Below are positions 15,327 to 23,537 of a DNA stretch of 40,326 nucleotides, one piece after another (position 1 is the stretch's first letter; each line of letters opens with the position of its first letter). The stretch lies in the NCBI GenBank assembly GCA_902805855.1, contig CADCUJ010000036.1, forward strand, positions 1 to 40,326, read 5' to 3'. The stretch is from an uncultured Nocardioidaceae bacterium (GTDB taxonomy: Bacteria > Actinomycetota > Actinomycetes > Propionibacteriales > Nocardioidaceae). Below the pieces are notes generated by a model. The model saw only the letters and a program-made list of their open reading frames with translations. It was not told the DNA's origin and did no database searches. The position numbers were made by a program, and so were the translations under genes.

Positions 15327-16925
15327 GTGTCCGCCTCCGCCAGCGCCAGTGCCAGAGCCGGCGTCCGGAACCGGCTGCTGTTGGGGGCGGCGCTGTGCCT
15401 GGCCGTACTGGTCACCTTGTCGGTGATGGTCGCGGTCGAGTGGGCCCCGCTGCACGACGTGGACGCCGCGATCGGTGCCAGGCCGCGGAGCCTGACCCTG
15501 CAGCACTCCTGGCTGCTGCACCTGATGCAGCTCGTCCAGCTGCTGTTCGCCACCATCTCGATGAACGTCTACGCCATCCTCGTGGTTGCCGCTCTGCTGG
15601 CCCGCAAGCACCAACGCGCGGCGTTCTGGACAGCCGGCGTCATGACAGGCGCATCGCTGTCGACGTTCCTGCTCAAGCAGTACTTCCGGCGAGAGCGGCC
15701 GATCCTGCGGGACCCGGTCGAACAGCTCGAGACCTTCGCCTTCCCCTCCGGACACGCCACCAGCATCGCCGCCGGTATGGGTGTGGCCACGGTGCTGACC
15801 CTGATGCTGGTCCGCCGCCGTGGCCTGCGACGGGGGCTGGTGGCCGGATACGTGCTGCTCGCGCTGGTCGTCGGGGCGAACCGGGTCTTCCTCGGAGTGC
15901 ACAACACCTCGGACGTGGTGGCCGGGTACTCGGTGGGCCTGCTGTGGCTGCTCGTCGGCCTGGTGGTCTACCACCCGGCGCCGCGGTCCACAGTCGTGGA
16001 GACGCTGGCCGGTCCGGTCCCACAGAGCAAGCGGCTGGCCGTCGTGCTCAACCCGGCGAAGGTGGAGGACGCTGCGGCGTTCCGGACGCTCGTGCACACC
16101 ATGGCCGCCGAGTCGGGCTGGAGCGAGCCCGAGTGGCACGAGACGCGCGTCGAGGACACCGGGAAGTCGATGGCCGAGGCGGCGGCGATCGGCGGAGCCG
16201 ACCTGGTGCTGGTCTGCGGCGGCGACGGGACGGTGCGCACGGTGTGCGCCGAGCTGGCCGGGACCGGCATCCCGGTCGGGGTGGTGCCTGCGGGCACCGG
16301 GAACCTGCTCGCCCGCAACCTCGGTATCCCGTTGTTCCTACAGGCCGCGATCGACGTCGCGTTGAACGGGCAGGACCGGGCCATCGACCTGGTGGCGGTC
16401 GCAGGAGACGGTATCGCCGAGGACGAGCACTTCATGGTGATGGGCGGGATGGGCTTCGACGCCGCGATTATGGAGGGCGCGAACGAGCAGATCAAGGCCA
16501 AGGTGGGATGGCTGGCGTACGTGGTCTCCGCCTTCCGCAACCTGATGTTCCCCGCCGTGCGCCTGGAGATCTCCATCGACGACGGTCCGTACACCCGTCA
16601 CCGGGCGCGCACCGTCGTGGTCGGGAACGTCGGTTACCTGCAGGCCGGGATCCCACTGCTCCCCGACGCCGCGATCGACGACGGTGAGCTCGACGTCGTG
16701 CTCGTCTCACCGGGCAAGTTCTTGTCCTGGGTCCCGCTGGTGGTCCGGGTGGTGAGCAAGAACAAGCGCACCGACGCAGCCCTCAACCGGATGACCGGCC
16801 GCAAGGTCTCCATCCGCGCCGCGAGCGAGACGCCCCGCCAGCTCGACGGGGACCCTATCGGCGCGGGCAGGGAGCTGCGCGCGGAGTGCATCCACGGCAA
16901 GCTCCTCGTCCGGGTTCCCCGCTGA
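15327..16925 (+). CDS. PAP2 phosphatase - diacylglycerol kinase fusion
   Basis: 532-aa two-domain protein. The N-terminal half has about six membrane helices and the three PAP2 signatures: KQYFRRERP near residue 117, PSGH near 140, and NRVFLGVHNTSDVVAG near 185-200. The C-terminal half is a soluble DAG/sphingosine-kinase-like domain with VLNPAKVED, the nucleotide loop GGDGTV near 298, and PAGTGNLLARNLGIP. It should dephosphorylate a lipid phosphate on one side of the membrane and phosphorylate a lipid on the other; substrates are unknown. GTG 15327 is chosen because CATACT lies 8 nt upstream; TTG 15318 overlaps that hexamer but has GGGAGG upstream. Confidence 0.9.
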   Translation: MSASASASARAGVRNRLLLGAALCLAVLVTLSVMVAVEWAPLHDVDAAIGARPRSLTLQHSWLLHLMQLVQLLFATISMNVYAILVVAALLARKHQRAAFWTAGVMTGASLSTFLLKQYFRRERPILRDPVEQLETFAFPSGHATSIAAGMGVATVLTLMLVRRRGLRRGLVAGYVLLALVVGANRVFLGVHNTSDVVAGYSVGLLWLLVGLVVYHPAPRSTVVETLAGPVPQSKRLAVVLNPAKVEDAAAFRTLVHTMAAESGWSEPEWHETRVEDTGKSMAEAAAIGGADLVLVCGGDGTVRTVCAELAGTGIPVGVVPAGTGNLLARNLGIPLFLQAAIDVALNGQDRAIDLVAVAGDGIAEDEHFMVMGGMGFDAAIMEGANEQIKAKVGWLAYVVSAFRNLMFPAVRLEISIDDGPYTRHRARTVVVGNVGYLQAGIPLLPDAAIDDGELDVVLVSPGKFLSWVPLVVRVVSKNKRTDAALNRMTGRKVSIRAASETPRQLDGDPIGAGRELRAECIHGKLLVRVPR

Positions 16926-16946
16926 GCTGGCGGCTACGGTGGCGGC

Positions 16947-18065
16947 ATGCAGCTGGTGAGGTCCTTCACCTCCTCGGCGCTGCGCCCCTACGAGCGCGGC
17001 GCCGAGTTCGGCTCCCACCACACCGACGAGATCGCCCGTAACGTCGCTGCCTACCGCAGGCTCTTCGCGGCACGGGCCACCGGGCGGTTCGACGTGGAGG
17101 AGTGGGCACGACACGCCTGGCATGCCATCGGTAGCCAGGCTCCCTGGGCGGTCGAGGAGATCACGGGCATAGCCCACGGTGCCGGGGTCCCGGTGCACGA
17201 GATCGCCGCGCTGAACGCACGCACCGAGCTGCTGGCGATCGCCAACCCCACCGGCGTCCTCGAGTGCTCGACCGTCGTGTCCCTGCCTCCGGATGGTTCC
17301 CCCGTCGCATGCCAGACCTGGGACTGGTACCAGGCGATGGCCGACGGCTGGCTCGTGTGGACCATCCCGCTGCCCGATGGAGGAGAGATCACCACGCTGA
17401 CCGAGCACGGCGTGCTCGGCAAGATCGGGGTCGGCGCTGGTGGGGTCGGGGTGCTGTTCAACAAGCTGCACCATGTTGCCGACGCTGGCGGCACTGGCGG
17501 CGCTGGCGGCGCTGCCGAGCAGCTGGGCTACCCGTTGCATCTGCTGTGCCGCCGGATCCTGGAGACGGCTGCGGACACCGCTGCCGCCGTCGAGATGGCG
17601 AGACGGGTTCGCGTCTCGGCGTCGTCGGCGGTGACGGTCGTGGACACCGCTGGGCGAGCAGTGTCCTTGGAGCTGTTCCCGGGCGGGACCGGGATCGCCG
17701 AGCCGATCGACGGGCTCCTGGTGCGCACCAACCACTTCATCGCCGCCGAAGGCCGCGCGGGCTGTCTCGCCCACACGATCGGGGAAGGCAGCGAGATCCG
17801 GCGGCGCACGCTGCTTTCCGAGCTGGCCGGGTCACCGCCTGGGTCGAGCGGACCGGTCCTCGAAGCGATGCACGACCACGCCGACGTCGGCGGCGTCTGC
17901 GCCCATCCGGACCCCGCACTCGAGCCAGTCCTGCAGCACGCCACCTTGGCGACGGTGGTGATCGACGTCGAGAGCCGCTCGCTGCGCGTCACGCCCTGGG
18001 GGCCCTGCGCGCGACACGAAGCAGCTACCACGGCCGCCGACGTCAGGACGTCCGGGCGAACTTGA
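16947..18065 (+). CDS. C45-family peptidase / acyl-CoA:6-APA acyltransferase-like Ntn hydrolase
   Basis: 372-aa protein of the AAT/C45 family of self-processing Ntn hydrolases. The likely nucleophile is C107 in VLECSTVV, and cleavage before it would create the active N-terminus. The downstream motifs CQTWDWY, GKIGVGAGGVGVLFNKLHH and VDAxG...GYPLHLLCRRIL fit the family. A Gly/Ala-rich insertion near residues 180-190 is encoded by a 9-bp tandem repeat. TACGGT lies 6 nt before ATG 16947, suggesting a leaderless mRNA. The 3' end overlaps the convergent DUF4446 gene by 23 nt. The natural substrate is unknown. Confidence 0.87.
   Translation: MQLVRSFTSSALRPYERGAEFGSHHTDEIARNVAAYRRLFAARATGRFDVEEWARHAWHAIGSQAPWAVEEITGIAHGAGVPVHEIAALNARTELLAIANPTGVLECSTVVSLPPDGSPVACQTWDWYQAMADGWLVWTIPLPDGGEITTLTEHGVLGKIGVGAGGVGVLFNKLHHVADAGGTGGAGGAAEQLGYPLHLLCRRILETAADTAAAVEMARRVRVSASSAVTVVDTAGRAVSLELFPGGTGIAEPIDGLLVRTNHFIAAEGRAGCLAHTIGEGSEIRRRTLLSELAGSPPGSSGPVLEAMHDHADVGGVCAHPDPALEPVLQHATLATVVIDVESRSLRVTPWGPCARHEAATTAADVRTSGRT
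17485..17511 (+). repeat. Three 9-bp tandem repeats inside the C45 peptidase gene
   Basis: Units CTGGCGGCA, CTGGCGGCG and CTGGCGGCG encode a GGTGGAGGA-like flexible insertion between HHVADA and LGYPLHLL. Such in-frame minisatellites can vary in copy number. Confidence 0.75.
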
Positions 18066-18474
18066 TCGCTTCCTCCTCCTCGGGGGACAACGCCTGGTCG
18101 CACGTCCACGCGGAGATGTTCTTCGCATACGTGCGCGCGTCGCTTCGCCCGTGGATCGAGGTGAGCACCACGCCGCTGCCGCCGTCGTCGAGCAGTGCCA
18201 TCGACCAGGAGAGGTGTCCTCCCATGTCACCGAACGCGTCGTAGCGCACCACCGCAAGGTGCCGCAGAGCATCGGAGACCTCCACCCGCAGCGCCTGCAC
18301 CTCGTTGCGCAGTCCGCCCAGGTCGGCCGGGACCTGCCCTGCCCGTCGCCTGGCCGAGGTACGGCGAGCGTGCCCCGGCGCGCTCCGCCGCAGCGCGACC
18401 ACAGCGGTTCCCAGCGCCAAGCACGCCAGTGCCACCCCCGCCACCGCGAGGATGATCAGCAGGTCTTCGTCCAT
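18043..18474 (-). CDS. DUF4446 family membrane-anchored protein
   Basis: 143 aa. One N-terminal transmembrane helix (residues about 5-28, LLIILAVAGVALACLALGTAVVAL) is followed by a basic linker. A conserved cytoplasmic domain then carries LRHLAVVRYDAFGDMGGHLSWSMALLDDGGSGVVLTSIHGR, the hallmark of DUF4446. The acidic EEEEAIKFA tail ends the protein. ATG 18474 has TAGGCT 7 nt upstream. It overlaps the convergent C45 peptidase gene. The molecular role is not known. Confidence 0.9.
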   Translation of the reverse strand: MDEDLLIILAVAGVALACLALGTAVVALRRSAPGHARRTSARRRAGQVPADLGGLRNEVQALRVEVSDALRHLAVVRYDAFGDMGGHLSWSMALLDDGGSGVVLTSIHGRSDARTYAKNISAWTCDQALSPEEEEAIKFARTS

Positions 18475-18496
18475 CGCGGCGAGCCTAATCGCGCGG

Positions 18497-19447
18497 TCAG
18501 TGACCGCCGCGCAGGCGCGCGAGCCATGCCGCTGCGTCGTCGAACTCCCGGTCGGAGGTCCCCGGCCGGATCGTCGGCGCGATTCCGTCGTGCCGCTCGT
18601 ACGAGCCGAGGAACCGGACGTCGGCGCACACCCGGCGCAGCCCGGTCAACGCCTCCCCCATCCGTGCGTCCTCGACATGTCCCTCGCAGTCGATGGAGAA
18701 GCAGTAGTTGCCCAGCGAGGCGCCGGTCGGCCGCGACTCGATCCGGGTCAGGTTCACCCCGCGCATCGTCAGCTGCTCGAGGATCTCCAGGAGTGCTCCT
18801 GGATGGTCGTCGCGCATGAAGGCGACCAGCGAGGTCTTGTCGCGTCCGGTGGCCGGGCCGGGGACTCCTGGCCTCGAGACGAGCACGAACCGGGTGATCG
18901 CGTCGTAGGTGTCGCCGATGCCCTCGGCCAGCACGGCCAGCCGGTAGTGCTCGGCGGCCAGCGGCGCCGAGATCGCCGCGTCCCAGGTGGCGTCCGGACG
19001 GGTCAGCATGAACGCGGCCTGGGCCGTAGAGCTCGTGTGCACCACCTCGGCGTGCGGCAGATGCAGTGCCAGCCAACGCCGGGTCTGCGCCGCCGCGTGC
19101 GGATGAGTCGCCACCCGCCTCACCTCGTCGGACTGCACCCCGGGACGGGCGAGCAGGGAGAACGCGATGGGGACCGTCATCTCCCGGGTGATCATCAGCG
19201 GGTCGCCGGTCGCGAGCTCGTCCAGGGTGACCGGCACGGAACCCTCCACGGACGACTCGATCGGGACCACGGCTCCGTCCGCCTCACCGCTGCGGACCGC
19301 ATCGAGTGCGATCGTGACCGTGGCACAGGGCTGCAGCTCGGCCTTCGTCGCTGCCGGCAGCGAGCGCAGCGCCTGCTCGGTGAACGTCCCTTCCGGACCC
19401 AGGTAGGCGAAGCGAGCGGGAGGGACACCGGGAGGTGGTGGCGGCAT
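18497..19447 (-). CDS. pheA: Prephenate dehydratase
   Basis: 316-aa enzyme making phenylpyruvate from prephenate, the committed step to phenylalanine. The catalytic domain begins FAYLGPEGTFTEQAL (about residue 12) and includes IESSVEGSV and the DTYDAITRFVLV (TRF) motif. A C-terminal ACT domain from about residue 205 contains LTRIESRP, which binds phenylalanine for feedback control. It is a monofunctional enzyme without a chorismate mutase domain. ATG 19447 has TACGGT exactly 6 nt upstream, which settles the start against longer readings that run into larB. It is divergent from larB. Confidence 0.94.
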   Translation of the reverse strand: MPPPPPGVPPARFAYLGPEGTFTEQALRSLPAATKAELQPCATVTIALDAVRSGEADGAVVPIESSVEGSVPVTLDELATGDPLMITREMTVPIAFSLLARPGVQSDEVRRVATHPHAAAQTRRWLALHLPHAEVVHTSSTAQAAFMLTRPDATWDAAISAPLAAEHYRLAVLAEGIGDTYDAITRFVLVSRPGVPGPATGRDKTSLVAFMRDDHPGALLEILEQLTMRGVNLTRIESRPTGASLGNYCFSIDCEGHVEDARMGEALTGLRRVCADVRFLGSYERHDGIAPTIRPGTSDREFDDAAAWLARLRGGH

Positions 19448-19502
19448 CCACCAACCGTAGGCGAGGCCAGGGGGCACCTGCGCGCCAGATAGATTCGGCG
19501 CC

Positions 19503-20219
19503 ATGAACGACCAGCCCGCTGCCGTCGACCTGGGTTTCGCCCGGCTCGACATCGAGCGGGCCGCGCGCACCGGCGACCCGGAGGTCGTCTACGGCGCCGG
19601 CAAGACGCCGGCCCAGGTGGTCGAGATCCTCCGCACGCTGCACGATGCGCATCCCGGACGGGCGGTGCTGGCTACCCGGCTCAGCGACGCCGCCATCGAA
19701 GCGGTAGCCGCGCAGCTCCCCCAGGCGCAGATCGACGGGGTCGCCCGGGCTGCCACGCTCGGCCAGCTACCGAGCCCTTCGGGCATGGTCACCGTGGTCT
19801 CGGCGGGCACCTCGGACGGTCCGGTCGCCGCCGAGGCGGCGCTGACGGCTCGGGTCTACGGAGCCGGCACCAAGCAGATCACCGATGTGGGCGTGGCGGG
19901 TCTGCATCGGGTCCTCGCTGCTCGCGCCGAGCTCACCATGGCTGACTGCCTGGTCGTCGTCGCCGGGATGGAGGGCGCGTTGCCCAGCGTGGTCGGTGGC
20001 TTGAGCGGCGTCCCGCTCGTCGCGGTGCCGACCAGCGTGGGCTACGGCGCATCGTTCGGCGGACTCGCGGCACTGCTGGGCATGCTCAACTCCTGCGCAC
20101 CCGGCGTGACCGTGGTGAACATCGACAACGGGTACGGCGCCGGGGTCTTCGCGGCCAGGGTCGCGCGCAACGCGAAACCGGCGAGCGCTCAGCCCAGCCC
20201 CGACGGCCCGCAGCCGTGA
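19503..20219 (+). CDS. larB: Nickel-pincer cofactor biosynthesis protein LarB
   Basis: 238-aa carboxylase/hydrolase that carboxylates the pyridinium ring of nicotinic acid adenine dinucleotide and cleaves the phosphoanhydride, the first step of nickel-pincer nucleotide synthesis. AIR-carboxylase (PurE)-like motifs are present: VVSAGTSDGPVAAEAA near residue 100, and VAGMEGALPSVVGGLSGVPLVAVPTSVGYG near 160-190. ATG 19503 follows TAGATT by 7 nt. Its stop overlaps the larC start (GTGA). Confidence 0.93.
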   Translation: MNDQPAAVDLGFARLDIERAARTGDPEVVYGAGKTPAQVVEILRTLHDAHPGRAVLATRLSDAAIEAVAAQLPQAQIDGVARAATLGQLPSPSGMVTVVSAGTSDGPVAAEAALTARVYGAGTKQITDVGVAGLHRVLAARAELTMADCLVVVAGMEGALPSVVGGLSGVPLVAVPTSVGYGASFGGLAALLGMLNSCAPGVTVVNIDNGYGAGVFAARVARNAKPASAQPSPDGPQP

Positions 20220-21454
20220 TCGGCTGGGTAGACGCCAGCTCGGGCGCCAGCGGGGACATGCTCCTGGGGGCGCTCCTCGAGGTGGGCGTCCCACTCGAGG
20301 TCATCGCCGGAGCGGTCGGAAAGGTTGCCCCGGAAACGGTCACCTTGAAGCCGCAGCGGGTGCACCGCAACGGTCTGGTCGGCACCCACTGTCGCGTCGA
20401 GACCGCGTCGTCCACGTCGCGCCGGACCTGGGCGGACATCGCCCGACTGCTGGCCGACGCTGACCTCGCTGCCGGCGTTCGACGCCGGGCGCACTCGACG
20501 TTCGAGCGGCTCGCCACCGCAGAGTCGACCGTGCACGGCATCGCGGTCACGGAAGTGCACTTTCACGAGGTGGGCGCGCTGGACGCGATCGCGGACGTTG
20601 TGGGTGTCTGCGCGGGACTCGAGCACCTGGCTCTCGACGAGCTCGTCGTCTCACCGGTGGCAGTCGGCTCTGGGACGACCACCGGCGCCCACGGCACCAT
20701 GCCGGTTCCCCCTCCCGCTGTCGCAGAGCTCCTCCGGGGACGACCGTCGTACGCCGGAGCGGTCGCGATGGAGATGTGCACTCCGACCGGAGCCGCGCTG
20801 CTGACCAGCAACGCCTCGGCGTTCGGCGCCCAGCCCGCGATGTCCGTGCACCGCATCGGTGCCGGCGCCGGCAGCAAGGATCCCGTGGGACAGGCGAACC
20901 TGCTGCGGATGATGGTGGGCGAGGCGGCCGCCGCGCCGCCGTCGCCCAACGTGGTGGTCGAGACCAACGTCGACGACCTGGACCCGCGGTTGTGGCCCTC
21001 GGTGATCGAGGCGCTGCTGCGCGCCGGCGCCTCGGATGCCTGGCTGACACCGATCCTGATGAAGAAGGGGCGGCCCGCCCACACTCTGTCCGCGCTCGTG
21101 GTGGAGTCGAAGTCCGCACAGGTGCGCGCCGAGATCTTCCGGCAGACCTCGACGATCGGACTCCGGCAGGTGGCTGTTGGCAAGCAGGCGTTGGAGCGCC
21201 GGACGCGGACCGTCTCCGTCGGTGGCCACACCGTCCGGGTCAAGCTCGCCACCCACCGCGGTGTGGTCGTGAACGCCCAGCCCGAGTACGAGGACCTCGC
21301 GGCGGTCGCCGCGCAGACCGGTCGACCGATCCGCGACGTGCTCGCCGAGGCAGCAGCCGCGAGCCGCGACCTCGATCCCGGTCCGGGCCCCGACCTCGAT
21401 CCTGACCCGGAGCCCGACCGAGATCCCGGCCGAGATCCCGACCGAGATCTCTGA
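20216..21454 (+). CDS. larC: Nickel-pincer cofactor nickel-insertion protein LarC
   Basis: 412-aa CTP-dependent nickel cyclometallase that inserts Ni into the pincer nucleotide. It opens with IGWVDASSGASGDMLLGALLEVGV, and TNVDDLDPRLWPSVIEALLRAGASDAWLTPILMKKGR and IGLRQV follow. In some lactobacilli the gene is split by a programmed frameshift; here it is one frame. GTG 20216 overlaps the larB stop by 4 nt. The last 30 residues are a repetitive Asp/Pro/Arg/Gly tail not expected in the family. LarA and LarE homologues are absent from the window. Confidence 0.92.
   Translation: MIGWVDASSGASGDMLLGALLEVGVPLEVIAGAVGKVAPETVTLKPQRVHRNGLVGTHCRVETASSTSRRTWADIARLLADADLAAGVRRRAHSTFERLATAESTVHGIAVTEVHFHEVGALDAIADVVGVCAGLEHLALDELVVSPVAVGSGTTTGAHGTMPVPPPAVAELLRGRPSYAGAVAMEMCTPTGAALLTSNASAFGAQPAMSVHRIGAGAGSKDPVGQANLLRMMVGEAAAAPPSPNVVVETNVDDLDPRLWPSVIEALLRAGASDAWLTPILMKKGRPAHTLSALVVESKSAQVRAEIFRQTSTIGLRQVAVGKQALERRTRTVSVGGHTVRVKLATHRGVVVNAQPEYEDLAAVAAQTGRPIRDVLAEAAAASRDLDPGPGPDLDPDPEPDRDPGRDPDRDL
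21419..21454 (+). repeat. Three 12-bp tandem repeats ending larC
   Basis: CGAGATCCCGGC, CGAGATCCCGAC and CGAGATCTCTGA run to the stop codon. A more degenerate Asp-Pro-rich repeat precedes them. They encode the RDPGRDPDRDL-type tail. Confidence 0.8.
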
Positions 21455-21467
21455 GGCGACCACAGCC

Positions 21468-22073
21468 GTGCTGGACCTGGCCGTCGTCGCGCTCACCTTC
21501 GGACCGATCTTCGTCGTGGAGCTGCCGGACAAGACGTTCATCGCGGCCCTGGTCCTGTCCACCCGGTACCGACCGCTGCTGGTCTGGGTCGGGGTCGGCC
21601 TCGCCTTCGCCCTGCAGACCCTGATCGCGGTCACCGCGGGAAGCTTCGTCGGCCTGCTCCCGACCCCGGCGGTGCAGGCGGCCACCGCACTCGTGTTCGT
21701 GACCGGAGCGGTGATTCTCTTCCGCGCCGCTGCCGATGCCGACGAGGGTGAGAAGCAGCGGGAGGACGAGTACACGGCTCGAGCCGGTGACCCGCGCAGC
21801 GGGTGGCGGGCGGTGGGGTCGTCGTTCCTGGTGCTCTTCGCCGCCGAGTGGGGCGACCTGTCGCAGCTGATGACGGTGAGCCGGTCGGCGGAGTTCGGCG
21901 AGCCGCTGAGCGTCTTTGTCGGCGCATGGGGCGCGCTGCTCGCCGTCTCCGGGCTGGCCGTGCTCGTGGGGCGTTTGCTGTTGTCGAGGATCCGACTCTC
22001 GCTGCTGCACTACGTCGGCTCAGCCGTGTGCGTCGTACTGGCGGCGTACACCGTCCATCAGTTGCTCAGCTGA
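21468..22073 (+). CDS. TMEM165/GDT1 (UPF0016) family cation transporter
   Basis: 201-aa inner-membrane protein with six hydrophobic segments in two halves. Each half has the family signature E-x-x-D-[K/L]-[T/S]: VELPDKT (E18-D21) and AEWGDLSQ (E127-D130). A charged cytoplasmic loop ([22 protein letters not shown]) separates them. Relatives export Mn2+ or Ca2+ in exchange for protons. GTG 21468 lies 13 nt after larC, so it is probably in the lar operon. A metal link to nickel-pincer enzymes is possible but unproven. Confidence 0.88.
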   Translation: MLDLAVVALTFGPIFVVELPDKTFIAALVLSTRYRPLLVWVGVGLAFALQTLIAVTAGSFVGLLPTPAVQAATALVFVTGAVILFRAAADADEGEKQREDEYTARAGDPRSGWRAVGSSFLVLFAAEWGDLSQLMTVSRSAEFGEPLSVFVGAWGALLAVSGLAVLVGRLLLSRIRLSLLHYVGSAVCVVLAAYTVHQLLS

Positions 22074-22101
22074 CGATGACTCTTCGATATCGTGTCGGGC
22101 T

Positions 22102-23367
22102 ATGACGACCATGGGAGGTAGGGAGCCGGTCCCTGCCGAGGGTCCGCCGACGACCGGCGGCCTCGGTGCCGACAGCGAGGTGGGCCGGCTGCGCACGGTG
22201 ATGCTGCACCGACCCGGCCCGGAGCTTCAGCGACTGACCCCGCGCAACAACGACAGGCTGCTCTTCGACGGTGTTCCGTGGGTGGCGCGGGCGCAGGACG
22301 AGCACGACGCCTTCGCCCAGTCACTGCGCGACCGCGATATCGAGGTGCTCTATCTGACTGACCTCCTGAGCGAGACGCTCGCCAGCGCCGAGGCTCGTGA
22401 GCACGCGATCGCCGCCGCCATGTCGAGCCTGCACATCGGGGACACCTTGCGCGGTTACCTCGACCGTGCCCTGCACGACCAGTCTCCGGACGACCTGTGC
22501 ACGGTGCTGACCGCCGGTGTGCGCAACGACGAGGTCCGCGGCGGCCACGGCCTGGTGACGAGCCTGCTCGCGCACGACGACTTCTTGATCGACCCGCTGC
22601 CGAACCTGCTGTTCACCCGCGACTCCAGCGTCTGGATCCGGGACCGGGTGGGGATCACCTCGCTGGCAATGCCCGCCCGGGAGCGGGAGACCCAGCTGAC
22701 CGAGCTGATCTACACCCGGCATCCGCGGTTCGTGGACGTCCGGACACTGCACGGCTGGCAGCGCGAGCACGTCGAGGGCGGTGACGTGCTGCTGATGGCG
22801 CCCGGTGTGATCGCCGTCGGGGTGGGCGAGCGGACCACACCCGCCGGAGCTGAACGGCTCGCGCGACAGGTGTTCGGGGCTGGACTCGCCCACACCGTCC
22901 TTGCGGTCCCGATCGCCCAGGAGCGGGCCACCATGCACCTGGACACCGTGTGCACGATGGTCGACGTCGACAAGATCGTGATGTACCCGAACGTCGCGGA
23001 CTCGCTGGAGGCCTACGCCGTGACCTGCGGAGACCGTGATGGCCGCGAGGACGAGGAGCTCGTCCTCGAGGTCGCCGAGGCGGAGCCCTTCCTGGTGGCC
23101 GCCGCAAAGGCGATGAGCATGGACACCCTGCACCAGATCGACACCGGCCTGGACCCGGTGACCGCTGAGCGCGAGCAGTGGGACGACGGCAACAACACGC
23201 TGGCGATCGCCCCGAGAGTCGCGGTCGCCTACGAGCGCAACATCGAGACCAACACGCGCCTGGAGGAAGCCGGCATCGAGGTGATCGCCATCGCCGGGTC
23301 CGAGCTGGGGTCCGGCCGTGGCGGCCCGCGCTGCATGTCGTGTCCGATCACCCGCGACAGCATCTGA
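22102..23367 (+). CDS. arcA: Arginine deiminase
   Basis: 421-aa enzyme hydrolysing L-arginine to citrulline and ammonia. The guanidino-modifying fold shows [18 protein letters not shown] at about residue 25, [29 protein letters not shown], and the C-terminal catalytic Cys411 in [13 protein letters not shown] 22102 has TATCGT 8 nt upstream, suggesting a leaderless mRNA. About 20 extra residues precede the usual start. No ornithine carbamoyltransferase, carbamate kinase or antiporter gene adjoins it, so it is not a standard arc operon. Confidence 0.95.
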   Translation: MTTMGGREPVPAEGPPTTGGLGADSEVGRLRTVMLHRPGPELQRLTPRNNDRLLFDGVPWVARAQDEHDAFAQSLRDRDIEVLYLTDLLSETLASAEAREHAIAAAMSSLHIGDTLRGYLDRALHDQSPDDLCTVLTAGVRNDEVRGGHGLVTSLLAHDDFLIDPLPNLLFTRDSSVWIRDRVGITSLAMPARERETQLTELIYTRHPRFVDVRTLHGWQREHVEGGDVLLMAPGVIAVGVGERTTPAGAERLARQVFGAGLAHTVLAVPIAQERATMHLDTVCTMVDVDKIVMYPNVADSLEAYAVTCGDRDGREDEELVLEVAEAEPFLVAAAKAMSMDTLHQIDTGLDPVTAEREQWDDGNNTLAIAPRVAVAYERNIETNTRLEEAGIEVIAIAGSELGSGRGGPRCMSCPITRDSI

Positions 23368-23375
23368 CGACAAGA

Positions 23376-23413
23376 CCCGGCCGTTGCTGACGGGGGATGC
23401 AACAACGACCGGG
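23376..23413 (+). terminator. Hairpin after arcA
   Basis: CCCGGCCGTTG (23376-23386) and CAACGACCGGG (23403-23413) pair at 10 of 11 positions, 9 nt after the arcA stop. There is no T-tract. The rest of 23414-23537 holds only the second hairpin. Confidence 0.65.
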
Positions 23414-23475
23414 CGCAACCAATCTACTTCTGGGCCATGCGGCGATCAACTCAGCGTGCGCTATGACCGATTCAC

Positions 23476-23498
23476 CCGAGCCCGATGATCGGGCTCGG
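23476..23498. terminator. Near-perfect palindrome between convergent arcA and DUF5926 genes
   Basis: CCGAGCCCGAT and ATCGGGCTCGG are perfect inverted copies around one central G. As RNA this gives an 8-bp stem with a 7-nt loop on either strand, suited to bidirectional termination. Confidence 0.65.
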
Positions 23499-23537
23499 TC
23501 TAGTCAGCCGGAGCACCCGGATAAGGCGGCGTGCTGG

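Noticed and set aside
19448-19570. Longer pheA start readings overlapping the larB ATG
   Set aside because: ATG 19447 has a -10 hexamer at exact leaderless spacing and gives the normal enzyme N-terminus.
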